NCBI GenBank assembly: GCA_965197795.1
Contig: OZ240228.1
Location: 1,488,001-1,552,000 of the forward strand
Source of the DNA: WHTK01 sp965197795
GTDB taxonomy: Bacteria > Chloroflexota > Dehalococcoidia > DSTF01 > WHTK01
Direction: 5' to 3'
Length of the DNA stretch: 64,000 bases
Position 1 is the stretch's first letter, and every line of letters begins with the position of its first letter. Both the position numbers and the translations under genes were made by a program. Positions 43,273 to 52,167 of this stretch are shown here, piece after piece. Under the pieces are notes generated by a model, which searched no databases, had not been told where the DNA came from, and worked only from the letters and a program-made list of their open reading frames with translations.

Positions 43273-46200
43273 ATGGGTGGCTTCCTCAGCGTCATCCCGA
43301 TAGTCGTCAGGCGCGTCAGGGCTAACGTCCGCTTGCTCTTCGCGGTCGTCATCGGCGCGGTGCTCGCCGCGGCGCTTCTGTCGACCACGTCGATCTACAC
43401 CGACGCTATCCGCGATCTTGGTCTCAAGTTCGCCCTCGGCGACCGCGGCCAGGACGCGATCAACTACCGCCTCGGTAGCACTTCACAGAGCTCTATCCCG
43501 GAGGTCTTCGAGCAGAACCAGGCGTTCATCAAGGAAGCCACCGACGCTTTCCTCGGCCCTTTGGCCAACGGCGAGCCGACGTCGATCGGCAGGAGCGCCA
43601 CGTTTTTCCCGACTCTGCCTGGAGGCACGGTATCGGAGAATGACGGCAGGCCGCGAGCCCACTTCACCTTTGTCACAGGCGCCGAGGAACAGATCGAGCT
43701 TGTCGACGGCAGGCTGCCGGACACGGTCTCCGCCATCTCGGGCGCGCCTGAGCTGGAAGTAGCCATCGGCGCTGAGACTGCAGCGCGCCTCGGTATCGCG
43801 CTTGGGGCCGAATACGACCTGCACCCCTTCTGGCGCGACGACGTCGAGCCCGTGTACGTCACTGTCGTAGGTATCGTCCGGGCCAGCGACCCCGAGGCGG
43901 AGTTCTGGGTCAACGAGGACGACGTCTTCAGCGTCCATACGGCGTCATGGGACACAATCCCGATGCTGATCTCGAAGGACACCTTCTTCGCCGCCCTGTC
44001 GGCTTACCTGCCGAACATGGTCAACGACTACAAGACGCTGATCTACGTCGACACCGGCGCGATTAACGCGGGCAACGCCGACACGGTCTCGATCGCTCTG
44101 CGGCGGTTCGACAGCACGATCCGTAACAACGTCGTCCGGACCGCGGTCGAATCTGAGCTACCGGACGTCCTCGCGACGTACGACGAGAAGCTTTTCTTCA
44201 CGCGCATACCGTTGCTCGTCCTCGTGCTGCAGATCGCCGCCATTGTCCTGTACTACCTCTTCATGGTCTCAACCATGCTCATCGAGCGCCAAGGGGGAGA
44301 GATCGCGCTGCTCAAGAGCCGCGGCGCCACCACCGCCCAAGTCATGAAGATCTACGTTATCGAGGGCCTGGCGATATCCGGCATTGCCATCCTGGCGGGC
44401 CCGCCGTTGGCCGCGACTGTCATCAGCTTCCTGGGCCAGACGCCGCCATTTACGGACCTGACGGGCGGTTCCAACTTGCGGGTCACGCTGTCTGCCGGCG
44501 CCTACCTCTGGGCCGCCGCCGGCGCGCTGCTCGCCTTCGTGACGCTGCTGCTGCCGGCGTACGTGGCGACCCGGAATACCATCGTCAATCAGCGAGCCGG
44601 CAGCTCCCGGCCTACCCGGCAGCCGTTCTTCATGCGCTACTACCTCGACCTCGGACTCGCCGCGGCGGGTGGCGTGCTGCTCTACCAGCTCGACCGGCGT
44701 GGCAGCCTGGTCACGGAAGGCTTCTTCGGCGACCGCTCCGTCGACCCGGTCCTGCTGCTGGCGCCCGCGTTCTTCATCCTGACCGTGGGGATCGTCTTCC
44801 TGCGCACGTTCCCGCTCGTGCTGCGCCTGCTCACCTGGGCCGTCGCGCGGGCCCAGGGCGCCGCCGTCATCATCGGCATGTGGCAGTTGGTGCGGAACCC
44901 AGTACACTACTCACGCTTGGTCCTGCTGTTGATGCTGGCGACCGCCGTAGGCATGTTCGCCGCCAGCTTCGGCGCCTCGCTTGACACCAGCTACACCGAC
45001 CGCGCCCGCTTCGAGTCCGGTTCGCAGCTGAGCCTGACCGACGTCCGCATAGTGCCAGGGCCCGGGCCTTTCGACACGGCGCAAACCGTGGCCGGCCTCA
45101 CAGGCGCCAGTCAGGGCACCGCGGTTTACCGGTTGCAAGGCAGCCAGGGCCCACTCACGTCGCGTCAGACCGTCGAATTCCTCGGCGTGGATAGCGAAAC
45201 CTTCGCCGAGATCGCCTACTTCCGTGAGGACTTCGCGGATCAAACGCTCCCAGAGCTCATGGACAAGATCAGCCACGGACGGCCCTCGACGCTCGGCGTA
45301 ACGTTGCCGGCCGACGCGCGCTGGCTCGGGATCTGGATCGACCCGGTCGACATGCCGAGTGAGTTCAGCCTTCGCTTCGAGGCGATCGACGCCACAGGGC
45401 GTTACTTCAGCTATCTGCTCGGCCCGGACTTCGTCGAGGAGATGCCGCCAGGTTGGCATCTGCTCGTTTCGGACCTCCAACGTCCCGGCGTCTTTTTCGG
45501 CGAACGCCGCTTCCGCGGCGGGAGCCTGAGACTCAATAACGGTCCCTTCCCTGTGCTCGAGCCTCAGATGCCGATCACCATCACATCGATAACCCTGCGC
45601 TCCCCGACCCGCTTCGCGGCGCCCGCCGGCACCATCGTGTTCGACGATCTGCACGCGAGCAGCGCCGCGCAGCTCGACCCGGACCTCATGCAGGCGAAGC
45701 GCCTCTTCGACCCGCAACGCGCCATCGGGGGGTTGCCCGACGCCGTACATCTCGTGGATTTCGACGGCGTGGCTGACTGGGTCCCGCTGGACGGCCTGCT
45801 GGCCAACCCGCTCAACGACGAAATCCGGACGGTGGCGCGCGACAGCCACGCCGGTATCGAACTGAGCTGGGAGCCGCAACCGGGTCAAATTACAGCGCAC
45901 GGACTCCAGTTCGCCGGCACGCTTGACACCATCCCCGTGCTCGCCAGCGAGGGGTTCCTCAGGAACAGCGGCCTCCAGGTCGGAGACACCACGACCGTGT
46001 TCAGCAGCAGCCTCTACCTCGACGTCGTCATAGCGGGCGCCTATGACCTCTTCCCCACGCTGGGCGATTCCCGAGAGCAGCCCTCTCTGATCGGCGACGG
46101 ACCCACGCTCGCGGCCTCCCTCAACGCGAATCCGTCCGGGCCCCTTAGGTACCCGGACGAAATCTGGCTGCAAGGCGGCGACGCGACTCTGGAGGCGATC

Positions 46201-46719
46201 CGCGGGCTGAGCGAGGAAGGCGCGCTGCTGGGCGGCATTAGCAGCTTTGATGAGCTCCAGGCGGCGCAACAAAGCGATCCGCTCGTCGCGGCCGGCTGGG
46301 AGGGAATCCTCTTCATCAGCTTCGCCGCAATTCTGCTCCTCAGCGCCATCGGCTTCTTGATCTACTCCTACCTGACGGCGCAGCGTCGAACGTTGGAGTT
46401 CGCGGTGCTGCGCACGATGGGGTTCTCGAAGCCGCAGATCGCGGCCCTCGTCGGCTTCGAGCAGATTTTTGTCATCGGACTCGGGATGATCGCCGGCACG
46501 CTGCTGGGCATGCGCCTCGGCAGCCTCATGATCCGTTACATGGGGATCACGGAGACCGGTGAGGAAGTCTTACCACCGATGCTGCTCGAGATCAGTTGGT
46601 TCACGGTTGGCATGGCATGGCTGGTCCTCGGCCTTGTGTTCCTTGTCACGATCGGCGCCGTCGTCTTACTCTACTCACGCCTTGCTCTGCATCGCGTACT
46701 CCGAATCGGCGAGACATAG
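43273..46719 (+). CDS. FtsX/MacB-like ABC transporter permease, two FtsX modules
   Basis: 1148 residues. The first membrane helix (residues 17-40, LLFAVVIGAVLAAALLSTTS) is followed by a large extracellular domain, then three helices of a first FtsX module (VLQIAAIVLYYLFMVSTMLI, IEGLAISGIAILAGPPLAAT, AYLWAAAGALLAFVTLLLPA). Further helices come at 480-560, a second extracellular domain at about 580-1000, and a C-terminal FtsX module (FISFAAILLLSAIGFLIYSY, LEFAVLRTMGFSKPQIAALV, then two more helices). EIALLKSRGATTAQVMKIY is the FtsX coupling loop. The architecture fits a mechanotransmission or lipid/lipoprotein extractor rather than a solute pump. Two ATPases follow in the operon. Confidence 0.88.
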   Translation: MGGFLSVIPIVVRRVRANVRLLFAVVIGAVLAAALLSTTSIYTDAIRDLGLKFALGDRGQDAINYRLGSTSQSSIPEVFEQNQAFIKEATDAFLGPLANGEPTSIGRSATFFPTLPGGTVSENDGRPRAHFTFVTGAEEQIELVDGRLPDTVSAISGAPELEVAIGAETAARLGIALGAEYDLHPFWRDDVEPVYVTVVGIVRASDPEAEFWVNEDDVFSVHTASWDTIPMLISKDTFFAALSAYLPNMVNDYKTLIYVDTGAINAGNADTVSIALRRFDSTIRNNVVRTAVESELPDVLATYDEKLFFTRIPLLVLVLQIAAIVLYYLFMVSTMLIERQGGEIALLKSRGATTAQVMKIYVIEGLAISGIAILAGPPLAATVISFLGQTPPFTDLTGGSNLRVTLSAGAYLWAAAGALLAFVTLLLPAYVATRNTIVNQRAGSSRPTRQPFFMRYYLDLGLAAAGGVLLYQLDRRGSLVTEGFFGDRSVDPVLLLAPAFFILTVGIVFLRTFPLVLRLLTWAVARAQGAAVIIGMWQLVRNPVHYSRLVLLLMLATAVGMFAASFGASLDTSYTDRARFESGSQLSLTDVRIVPGPGPFDTAQTVAGLTGASQGTAVYRLQGSQGPLTSRQTVEFLGVDSETFAEIAYFREDFADQTLPELMDKISHGRPSTLGVTLPADARWLGIWIDPVDMPSEFSLRFEAIDATGRYFSYLLGPDFVEEMPPGWHLLVSDLQRPGVFFGERRFRGGSLRLNNGPFPVLEPQMPITITSITLRSPTRFAAPAGTIVFDDLHASSAAQLDPDLMQAKRLFDPQRAIGGLPDAVHLVDFDGVADWVPLDGLLANPLNDEIRTVARDSHAGIELSWEPQPGQITAHGLQFAGTLDTIPVLASEGFLRNSGLQVGDTTTVFSSSLYLDVVIAGAYDLFPTLGDSREQPSLIGDGPTLAASLNANPSGPLRYPDEIWLQGGDATLEAIRGLSEEGALLGGISSFDELQAAQQSDPLVAAGWEGILFISFAAILLLSAIGFLIYSYLTAQRRTLEFAVLRTMGFSKPQIAALVGFEQIFVIGLGMIAGTLLGMRLGSLMIRYMGITETGEEVLPPMLLEISWFTVGMAWLVLGLVFLVTIGAVVLLYSRLALHRVLRIGET

Positions 46720-46722
46720 ACC

Positions 46723-47637
46723 GTGACAAGGAATATTGACGAGCCGCTCACCGGCGGCTCCGAGCCCTACATCCTCTGCGAAGACCTCTTCAAGATTTAC
46801 AAGCTGGAAGACCTTGAAGTCGTCGCGCTGCGTGGCCTCGATCTCAAGGTGCAGCGCGGCGAGCTCATGGCGATCGTCGGCGCGTCCGGTTCCGGCAAGT
46901 CGACCCTGCTCAACATCCTCGCTGGACTCGCTGTGCCAAGCGCCGGCCGTTGCCTGGCTGGCGGACGTAACCTGCTGACCATGACGCCCGGCGATCTGGT
47001 TACCTATCGCCGCAACGAGGTCGGCTTCGTCTGGCAGCAGACATCCCGTAATCTTCTGCCTTACCTGACGGCAGTCCAGAACGTTGAGCTGCCGATGATT
47101 CTCGAGGGCGGTGAACCCGGCCCTTCGCGCAGCCGCGCCCACGAACTGCTCGAGATGGTCGGCCTCAGCGATCGTAGCGACGTGGCGCCGGACCGCCTCT
47201 CCGGCGGCGAGCAGCAGCGCGTCGCCATCTCGGTGGCGCTGGCCAACGACCCGCCTCTGCTGCTGGCCGACGAACCCACAGGCGAGCTCGATTCCCAGAC
47301 CGCCACTGAGGTATTCGATGTGTTCCGCGGCCTCAACGCAGAACTTGGCGTCACCATCGTCGTCGTCACGCACGACCCGGCCATCGCGAACCAGATCGAC
47401 CGCGTCGTCGCGATTCGGGACGGCCGCATCAGCACCGAGAGCTTCCGCCGCGTCTCGTTCCAGGGCCGCGAATCCTACGTCTACCACGACGAATACGCCG
47501 TCGTGGACCGCTCCGGCCGCCTGCAGATCCCAAAGGAGTATCTCGAGCGCCTCGATATCAAGGAGCGAGCGCGCCTCGAGCTCGCCGAGGGCATGGTCGA
47601 GGTCTTGCCTGAAGACGCTCCAGGGGAGGAAACATGA
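46723..47637 (+). CDS. ABC transporter ATPase with C-terminal AbrB-like tail
   Basis: 304 residues. LolD/MacB-type ATPase: Walker A GASGSGKSTLLNILAG, Q-loop VWQQTSRNLLPYLTAVQN, signature LSGGEQQRVAISVALAND, Walker B LLLADEPTGELD and H-loop VVTHDPAIANQ. The last 50 residues (YAVVDRSGRLQIPKEYLERL and the following charged turn-strand to EDAPGEET) read like one SpoVT/AbrB swapped-hairpin unit, not a normal ATPase tail. GTG at 46723 begins 3 nt after the permease stop. It overlaps the second ATPase gene by 4 nt. Confidence 0.85.
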   Translation: MTRNIDEPLTGGSEPYILCEDLFKIYKLEDLEVVALRGLDLKVQRGELMAIVGASGSGKSTLLNILAGLAVPSAGRCLAGGRNLLTMTPGDLVTYRRNEVGFVWQQTSRNLLPYLTAVQNVELPMILEGGEPGPSRSRAHELLEMVGLSDRSDVAPDRLSGGEQQRVAISVALANDPPLLLADEPTGELDSQTATEVFDVFRGLNAELGVTIVVVTHDPAIANQIDRVVAIRDGRISTESFRRVSFQGRESYVYHDEYAVVDRSGRLQIPKEYLERLDIKERARLELAEGMVEVLPEDAPGEET

Positions 47638-48536
47638 CGGCCAGCGGCAGCAGCGAGCCGCTGGTCCGCGTCGAAAGCCTCAGCCGCACCTTCGAGGTCG
47701 GCAGCCAGACGATCAACGCGTTGAAAGACGTGACGTTCGACGTCTCAGCCGGCGAGTTCGTTGCGGTGATCGGCCGCTCTGGTTCGGGAAAAACGACCCT
47801 GCTCAACGTTATCGCCGGCCTCGATCACCCGTCCAGCGGACACGTTTACATTGCTGGAGAGGACGTCTCAACCATGACGGATTCGCAGCTCACCAAGCTG
47901 CGGCGTCATCAGCTGGGCTTCGTCTTCCAGTCTTTTGGCCTGCTGCCGTTGCTCTCTGCCTACGAGAACGTCGAAGTCGCCCTGCGGATCGCCGGCGCGC
48001 CGATTCGCGAGCGTGGACGCCGCGTCCGCGAGCTGCTCGACCTGGTGGGGCTCGAAAGGCGTTCACACCACCGGCCTTACGAGCTCTCCGGCGGCGAGCA
48101 ACAGCGCGTCGCGATCGCCCGCGCCCTCGCCAACCGACCGCCGCTGATCCTGGCCGACGAACCGACCGGCGAGCTGGACTCCACCACGGCCACGCAAATC
48201 TTCCAGCTCTTGCTCGACGTCATCGACCAGGAAGGCGTCACCGTCATCACGACGACGCACGACCGCATCGTCATGGAGAAGGCGCACCGCGTCATCGAGC
48301 TTGCGGACGGGGAGCTGCAAACCGGGCCGACTTACTTCGAACGCGACCGCAAAGAGGCCGTCGCGGTGCCTTGGCAACCTCCGGCAGGCGCAGATGCTCG
48401 TAGGCCCGCCGGCGCGGACCAACCCGAGGCCGACGACGCTGGTGGGGAAGCCGTACGGCGAGGTTGGCGCCGTCCAGCGCCGCAGGAACGGCGCGCGCCA
48501 TACACGCCGCCTCCGTCGCCCTGTGAACCCTTGTGA
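47634..48536 (+). CDS. ABC transporter ATPase (LolD/MacB type)
   Basis: 300 residues. Walker A GRSGSGKTTLLNVIAG, Q-loop VFQSFGLLPLLSAYENVEVA, signature LSGGEQQRVAIARALANRPP, Walker B LILADEPTGELDSTTATQIF and the His switch ITTTHDRIVMEKAHR. The C-terminal about 60 residues are Pro/Arg rich without family support and may be a disordered tail. ATG at 47634 overlaps the stop of the first ATPase (ATGA). Two different ATPases behind one permease suggest an asymmetric heterodimer. Confidence 0.92.
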   Translation: MTASGSSEPLVRVESLSRTFEVGSQTINALKDVTFDVSAGEFVAVIGRSGSGKTTLLNVIAGLDHPSSGHVYIAGEDVSTMTDSQLTKLRRHQLGFVFQSFGLLPLLSAYENVEVALRIAGAPIRERGRRVRELLDLVGLERRSHHRPYELSGGEQQRVAIARALANRPPLILADEPTGELDSTTATQIFQLLLDVIDQEGVTVITTTHDRIVMEKAHRVIELADGELQTGPTYFERDRKEAVAVPWQPPAGADARRPAGADQPEADDAGGEAVRRGWRRPAPQERRAPYTPPPSPCEPL

Positions 48537-49102
48537 GTCAGCAGGTCCTTCATCTCGACTTCGTGTCTCTTAACCAGGAAGCGGGCGCGCAGGATCGTGA
48601 GCACCTCCTTGAGGCGGCTTCGCGGCTGGCGGCGTTGCCTCAGGTGCTGTCACTTGGCGCGATCGATGCCGATCCGGAATCTGAGTCCGACTTCGATCTG
48701 GTCTTCTACTTCCTGCTTCCCGATTTCAGCGCACTGGAGCCATTCGGCACCGACTCACGCTACGCGGGGTTCCTGCAAGGCGAAGTAGCGCCGCGCCTCA
48801 AGGGCTTCACCGGCGCCGACGTTCGCCTCGAGACCGATTTCGTCGCCGGTGGCGTTCACGCCGCCTGCTTCGCGCTGATGGCGCCGGACGAAACCTACGA
48901 CTGGGAGGTGCGCGAAGCGCTAGAGACGTGGTGTGATTCCGCAGCCGGCGCCACCAGCGTTGCCGGCCTCGCCGTGGGGGAGAAGCAGCTCTACCGTGGC
49001 GCCGGGCTCGCATTCACGGCCGCCCCGGTTTCTGTCGCCAGGCCGGACGCCTCCCGGTTTCGCTCGACGCTGGTTGTGGGTACGGCCAGGACCCTGGCTT
49101 GA
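48533..49102 (+). CDS. Dabb-like ferredoxin-fold protein
   Basis: 189 residues. The N-terminal half, with LAALPQVLSLGAIDAD, FDLVFYFLLPDFSALEPF and YAGFLQGEVAPRLKGFTGAD, follows the stress-responsive Dabb alpha/beta-barrel pattern. The second half (VHAACFALMAPDETYDWEVR) may be a second copy. The fold usually dimerises; the function is unknown. GTG at 48533 overlaps the stop of the ATPase gene, so it is the fourth gene of the export operon. The next gene overlaps by 4 nt as well. Confidence 0.6.
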   Translation: MSQQVLHLDFVSLNQEAGAQDREHLLEAASRLAALPQVLSLGAIDADPESESDFDLVFYFLLPDFSALEPFGTDSRYAGFLQGEVAPRLKGFTGADVRLETDFVAGGVHAACFALMAPDETYDWEVREALETWCDSAAGATSVAGLAVGEKQLYRGAGLAFTAAPVSVARPDASRFRSTLVVGTARTLA

Positions 49103-49638
49103 CACGCTCGCGGCGCGGTTGGCTCGTGGTCCTGGTGCTGCTCGCGATCGTTAGCACCGTGGCCGGCATTCCCTACCTGGTCGCCAGCGACGACGCGCAA
49201 CGCCCGCCGCTCGAACCGCAGCTCACGCCTCTTATGCTTCCGGACGGCATGACGCTCGAAAGCCTGCGCGAGGTCGAGGTCGAAGAGGTGATCGACGGCG
49301 ACACGATCGACGTGCGCCTCGACGGCATCGAAACCCGGATCCGTTACTTCGGCGTCGACACGCCGGAGCGCGGCCGCGCCTGCTACCGCGAAGCGACCGA
49401 CCGCAACGAGATGCTAATCGGCGACACGGTCCTGCTCCTACCCGACGCGCGCACCGAGGACGACTTTGGGCGGCTGCTGCGCTACATCTTCCTGCCTGAC
49501 GGAACGTCCATAGACGCCACGCTGGTCGCCGAGGGCTTCGGTGAAGCATGGACCAGCGACGGGCGCTATCGCGACCAGATCGTAGCGCTGGAAGCTGAGG
49601 CCCGCGCCGCTGGACGCGGCTGCCTCTGGGCGCCGTAA
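49099..49638 (+). CDS. membrane-anchored thermonuclease (SNase-like)
   Basis: 179 residues. One N-terminal membrane helix (GWLVVLVLLAIVSTVAGIPY), then the SNase domain: VIDGDTIDVRLDGIETRIRY with Asp and Arg ligands, FGVDTPERGRACYREATDR with Asp and Glu, and FGRLLRYIFLPDGTSIDATL with the second Arg. All catalytic residues of staphylococcal nuclease have counterparts. It should degrade DNA or RNA outside the membrane. TTG at 49099 overlaps the previous TGA (TTGA). Confidence 0.92.
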   Translation: MTRSRRGWLVVLVLLAIVSTVAGIPYLVASDDAQRPPLEPQLTPLMLPDGMTLESLREVEVEEVIDGDTIDVRLDGIETRIRYFGVDTPERGRACYREATDRNEMLIGDTVLLLPDARTEDDFGRLLRYIFLPDGTSIDATLVAEGFGEAWTSDGRYRDQIVALEAEARAAGRGCLWAP

Positions 49639-49652
49639 GTCCATCGAGCAGG

Positions 49653-50351
49653 CTACTTCAGCTCGAATATCAGGTCGCGGTCGTTGTCGTAGCGCACGAG
49701 CTGGCGCTGCGGCGTGTTGGCGTACCACGCCACCTGACGCGCGTTGCTAGTAGTAATCACGAGCCGCCAGGCCTCGAAGCTGCCGGCCGGCACCGTCACG
49801 CGCTCCAGACCCTCGACGCGCAGATTGACCTTTTGCCGCGTGCGGTGGTTAGTGATGATTGTGGTGTAGCTGCCCTCGTAGCCCTCCGTGAACGGCAGCG
49901 TGCGCCAGAGGAACAACGACGTGTCGTTGTCGTAGGAATGCTCCGGAACGCTGAGTCCGCTCTGCTTGTCATCGCCCTGTCGGATCAGCGCCCCGTCTTC
50001 CGTGTACTCGACCTCGATGCGTTCCTCGTCGCCGTCGGGTTCGCGTATCTCCCGTTCGGAGGCGATCGGTTTCAACGTGACGCTGTCCACGGTCACCGTG
50101 GTCGTGTCCTCCGCGGTCGCGCTCTCGAACTGCTGCGACAACGTCGTGCGATCGCCGTCAATCTCGACGCTGAGCGCCGCCTGCCCCAGTTCGCGGCCGT
50201 CGTCATTGACCAGCACGTAGGTGTAGCTCTCGCCGTCCGTCCACGGCGCAGTGCCGGCCACGTCAGAGGTGGGCGGGCCTGCCTCGCCGCTCGAACAGGC
50301 CAGGATGGTTATCAACAGGAGAAATGCGGGAAATGTCGCCGAAAGGCGCAC
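49653..50351 (-). CDS. DUF3108-like lipoprotein
   Basis: 232 residues. A lipobox (LLLITILACSSGEAG) gives a lipid-anchored Cys near residue 19. The mature part is beta-rich (WTDGESYTYVLVNDDGRELG, TLSQQFESATAEDTTTVTVD) and ends with VPAGSFEAWRLVITTSN and RQVAWYANTPQRQLVRYDND, a DUF3108-type pattern. It may be a periplasm-side carrier or scaffold. Its GTG start shares one base with the threonine aldolase stop. It converges with the nuclease gene. Confidence 0.75.
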   Translation of the reverse strand: MRLSATFPAFLLLITILACSSGEAGPPTSDVAGTAPWTDGESYTYVLVNDDGRELGQAALSVEIDGDRTTLSQQFESATAEDTTTVTVDSVTLKPIASEREIREPDGDEERIEVEYTEDGALIRQGDDKQSGLSVPEHSYDNDTSLFLWRTLPFTEGYEGSYTTIITNHRTRQKVNLRVEGLERVTVPAGSFEAWRLVITTSNARQVAWYANTPQRQLVRYDNDRDLIFELK

Positions 50352-51397
50352 TAACTTAGCGACGCCGTCACCTCACGAATCGATCCGAGTGCGTGATCGA
50401 TGTCATCCCGCTCGATACCGTAGTGGGTCAGCATTCGCACGCGACCGCGAACCATGCTGCAGAGCACGCCTCTTTCGCGCAAGCGTCCCGCCAGCGTCGT
50501 CGTATCAATGGTCTGGTGGTTCCAGAACAGGATGTTCGTCTGCACCAGAGACGGGTCGACCGTGACGCCCGGTATTTGCGCCAGGCCTTCGGCCAGGTGC
50601 CTCGCGTTGGCGTGGTCGTCCGCCAGGCGCTCCACCATCTCGTTCAGCGCCACGATACCCGCCGCCGCGATCACGCCGGCCTGCCGCATGCCACCGCCGA
50701 CCATGCGCCGGTTGCGTCGCGACCGCGCGATGAAGTCGGCGCTGCCGCAGAGAACCGAGCCCACCGGCGCCGAAAGGCCTTTCGACAGGCAAAACGTCAC
50801 CGATTCGGCCCCACGCACCAGCTCTTTAGGCGTCGTCTCCAACGCGATCGCCGCGTTGAAGAGACGCGCGCCGTCGAGGTGCAACGACGCGCCCGCGTCG
50901 TGCGCGATCGCCGCGATTTCCGACGTGTAGCTGGCAGGAATCGCGGAGCCGTTGCAGAAGTTGTGCGTGTTTTCCAGGCAGATCAGCGCCGTACGCGGCC
51001 CGGCCCCGCCCGGCGGCCGGATCTTCGACTTGACCTCGTCGAGGTCCATCAGGCCCTGGGCGTCGTTACTCACCTGGCGCAGGTTGACGCTGGCCAGTCC
51101 AGCCGCGCTGCCCAGCTCCGCCTGTACCATGTGGGCAAGGTCGCCGGCGATTGCCTCGTCGCCGCGCTGGCAGTGCGTCAGCAGCGACACCAGGTTGCCC
51201 ATCGTGCCGCTGGCGACGTAGAGCGCGGCCTCTTTGCCCATGCGCTCCGCGGCTATCGCCTCCAGACGCTGAACCGTCGGATCGTCACCGAGCGCGTCGT
51301 CGCCAACCTCGGCGTTGGCCATCGCCTCACGCATCGCGGGCGTCGGGTGAGTCACCGTGTCGGATCGCAGATCTATGGTGCGAGCTGGAGTAGTCAA
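50351..51397 (-). CDS. L-threonine aldolase (low specificity)
   Basis: 348 residues from TTG at 51397 (L-TTPARTIDLRSDTVTHPTP). PLP fold-type I enzyme that splits threonine or allo-threonine to glycine and acetaldehyde. VASGTMGNLVSLLTHCQRGD, CLENTHNFCNGSAIP, HLDGARLFNAAIAL and the PLP Lys in TFCLSKGLSAPVGSVL are seen. The TTG is chosen because it overlaps the stop of the preceding gene (TTGA) and the length then matches the family. Upstream in-frame codons belong to another gene. Confidence 0.92.
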   Translation of the reverse strand: MTTPARTIDLRSDTVTHPTPAMREAMANAEVGDDALGDDPTVQRLEAIAAERMGKEAALYVASGTMGNLVSLLTHCQRGDEAIAGDLAHMVQAELGSAAGLASVNLRQVSNDAQGLMDLDEVKSKIRPPGGAGPRTALICLENTHNFCNGSAIPASYTSEIAAIAHDAGASLHLDGARLFNAAIALETTPKELVRGAESVTFCLSKGLSAPVGSVLCGSADFIARSRRNRRMVGGGMRQAGVIAAAGIVALNEMVERLADDHANARHLAEGLAQIPGVTVDPSLVQTNILFWNHQTIDTTTLAGRLRERGVLCSMVRGRVRMLTHYGIERDDIDHALGSIREVTASLS

Positions 51398-51831
51398 CTC
51401 AGCTGCGAGCCTCTCAGGGTGCGGTACGGCTCTTCGCCGCGAACCGCCTTGATCTCCTCGCGGCGTTCCTCCCATTGCAACTCATGCAACACCGCCAGCA
51501 GGGCACTGTCGGCAACGCCAGACGAGGTTAGACGATCCGAGATCGCCTGCCATACGCCGGACTCGACCAGCGTGCGCACGGTGCGCGGCCACTGGAACGC
51601 GATGATCTTCTCCGGCGAAGTCAGCTTCGGCCGCAGCCGCATCAGCTCGCGGAAGCGCTCGTCCGAGCTGCGCACACGGTCGACGATCCGGATCAGCGGT
51701 AGATCGTGTTCGGAGGTGCGCGCATCGACCAGTAGCCGCCGTTCAAAGAGGTGAAACATGACCACGAAAACCTCAGAGGAGTTAACCACGTTGAGGATCT
51801 CGCTAAGGTCTACGCCAAGATCGTCTTCCAC
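51394..51831 (-). CDS. conserved-looking protein, function unknown
   Basis: 145 residues, no known domain. ILNVVNSSEVFVVMFHLFER near the N-terminus and LVDARTSEHDLPLIRIVDRV form a hydrophobic strand-rich region; RELMRLRPKLTSPEKIIAFQ, LLAVLHELQWEERREEI and the C-terminal helix are amphipathic. No signal peptide or membrane segment. It is coupled to threonine aldolase by a 4-nt overlap, so a link with that step is possible. GTG start. Confidence 0.5.
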   Translation of the reverse strand: MEDDLGVDLSEILNVVNSSEVFVVMFHLFERRLLVDARTSEHDLPLIRIVDRVRSSDERFRELMRLRPKLTSPEKIIAFQWPRTVRTLVESGVWQAISDRLTSSGVADSALLAVLHELQWEERREEIKAVRGEEPYRTLRGSQLS

Positions 51832-51881
51832 GAGTTCTCATTCTAGGCCAGGCCGATTCATCGCGACAGCCCTCTGAATCG

Positions 51882-52124
51882 CTACACGTCCTCATCTTCC
51901 GTTTCGTCATCGAACAGCGACGTATCTTCCTCGATACCGAGCAGGCGCCGGCGCGCCTCATCATACTTGTACTTCGCGCGCGCTTCCCGATTAAGGAGCC
52001 CCTTCAGTTGGGGCGGAGGAATGCGCTGCTTCTCCAGGAAGAAACCGTGCAGCGCGCCGAGGTGACGCTGCCACGTCTCGTAGGCTTCTCTGTAGCTTGC
52101 CACCTTGTCTTCGGACTCGGACAC
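51882..52124 (-). CDS. small helical acidic-tail protein
   Basis: 80 residues. YREAYETWQRHLGALHGFFL and PPPQLKGLLNREARAKYKYD are two charged helices, and the last 20 residues are acidic (DDETEDEDV end). The pattern is seen in small conserved Chloroflexota proteins, but I cannot name a family or function. GTG start at 52124. It is divergent from the FAD oxidase gene. Confidence 0.55.
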   Translation of the reverse strand: MSESEDKVASYREAYETWQRHLGALHGFFLEKQRIPPPQLKGLLNREARAKYKYDEARRRLLGIEEDTSLFDDETEDEDV

Positions 52125-52154
52125 CGTCCAAGTATAAGACGAGTCGTCATGGCC

Positions 52155-52160
52155 TATCCT
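52155..52160 (+). promoter_or_regulatory. TATCCT -10-like box before the FAD oxidase gene
   Basis: TATCCT ends 7 nt before the ATG at 52168, so the message would be leaderless or nearly so. It sits in a 43-nt divergent gap, leaving little room for a -35 box outside the neighbouring gene. Confidence 0.35.
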
Positions 52161-52167
52161 CTAGGCA

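Noticed and set aside
44911..46272. 453-codon minus-strand frame inside the ABC permease
   Set aside because: Composition is typical of antisense of a GC-rich gene, no start site or motif; the permease reading is supported by helices and FtsX motifs.
50393..51754. 453-codon plus-strand frame opposite threonine aldolase
   Set aside because: The aldolase has all PLP motifs; the opposite frame is His/Arg rich and without motifs.
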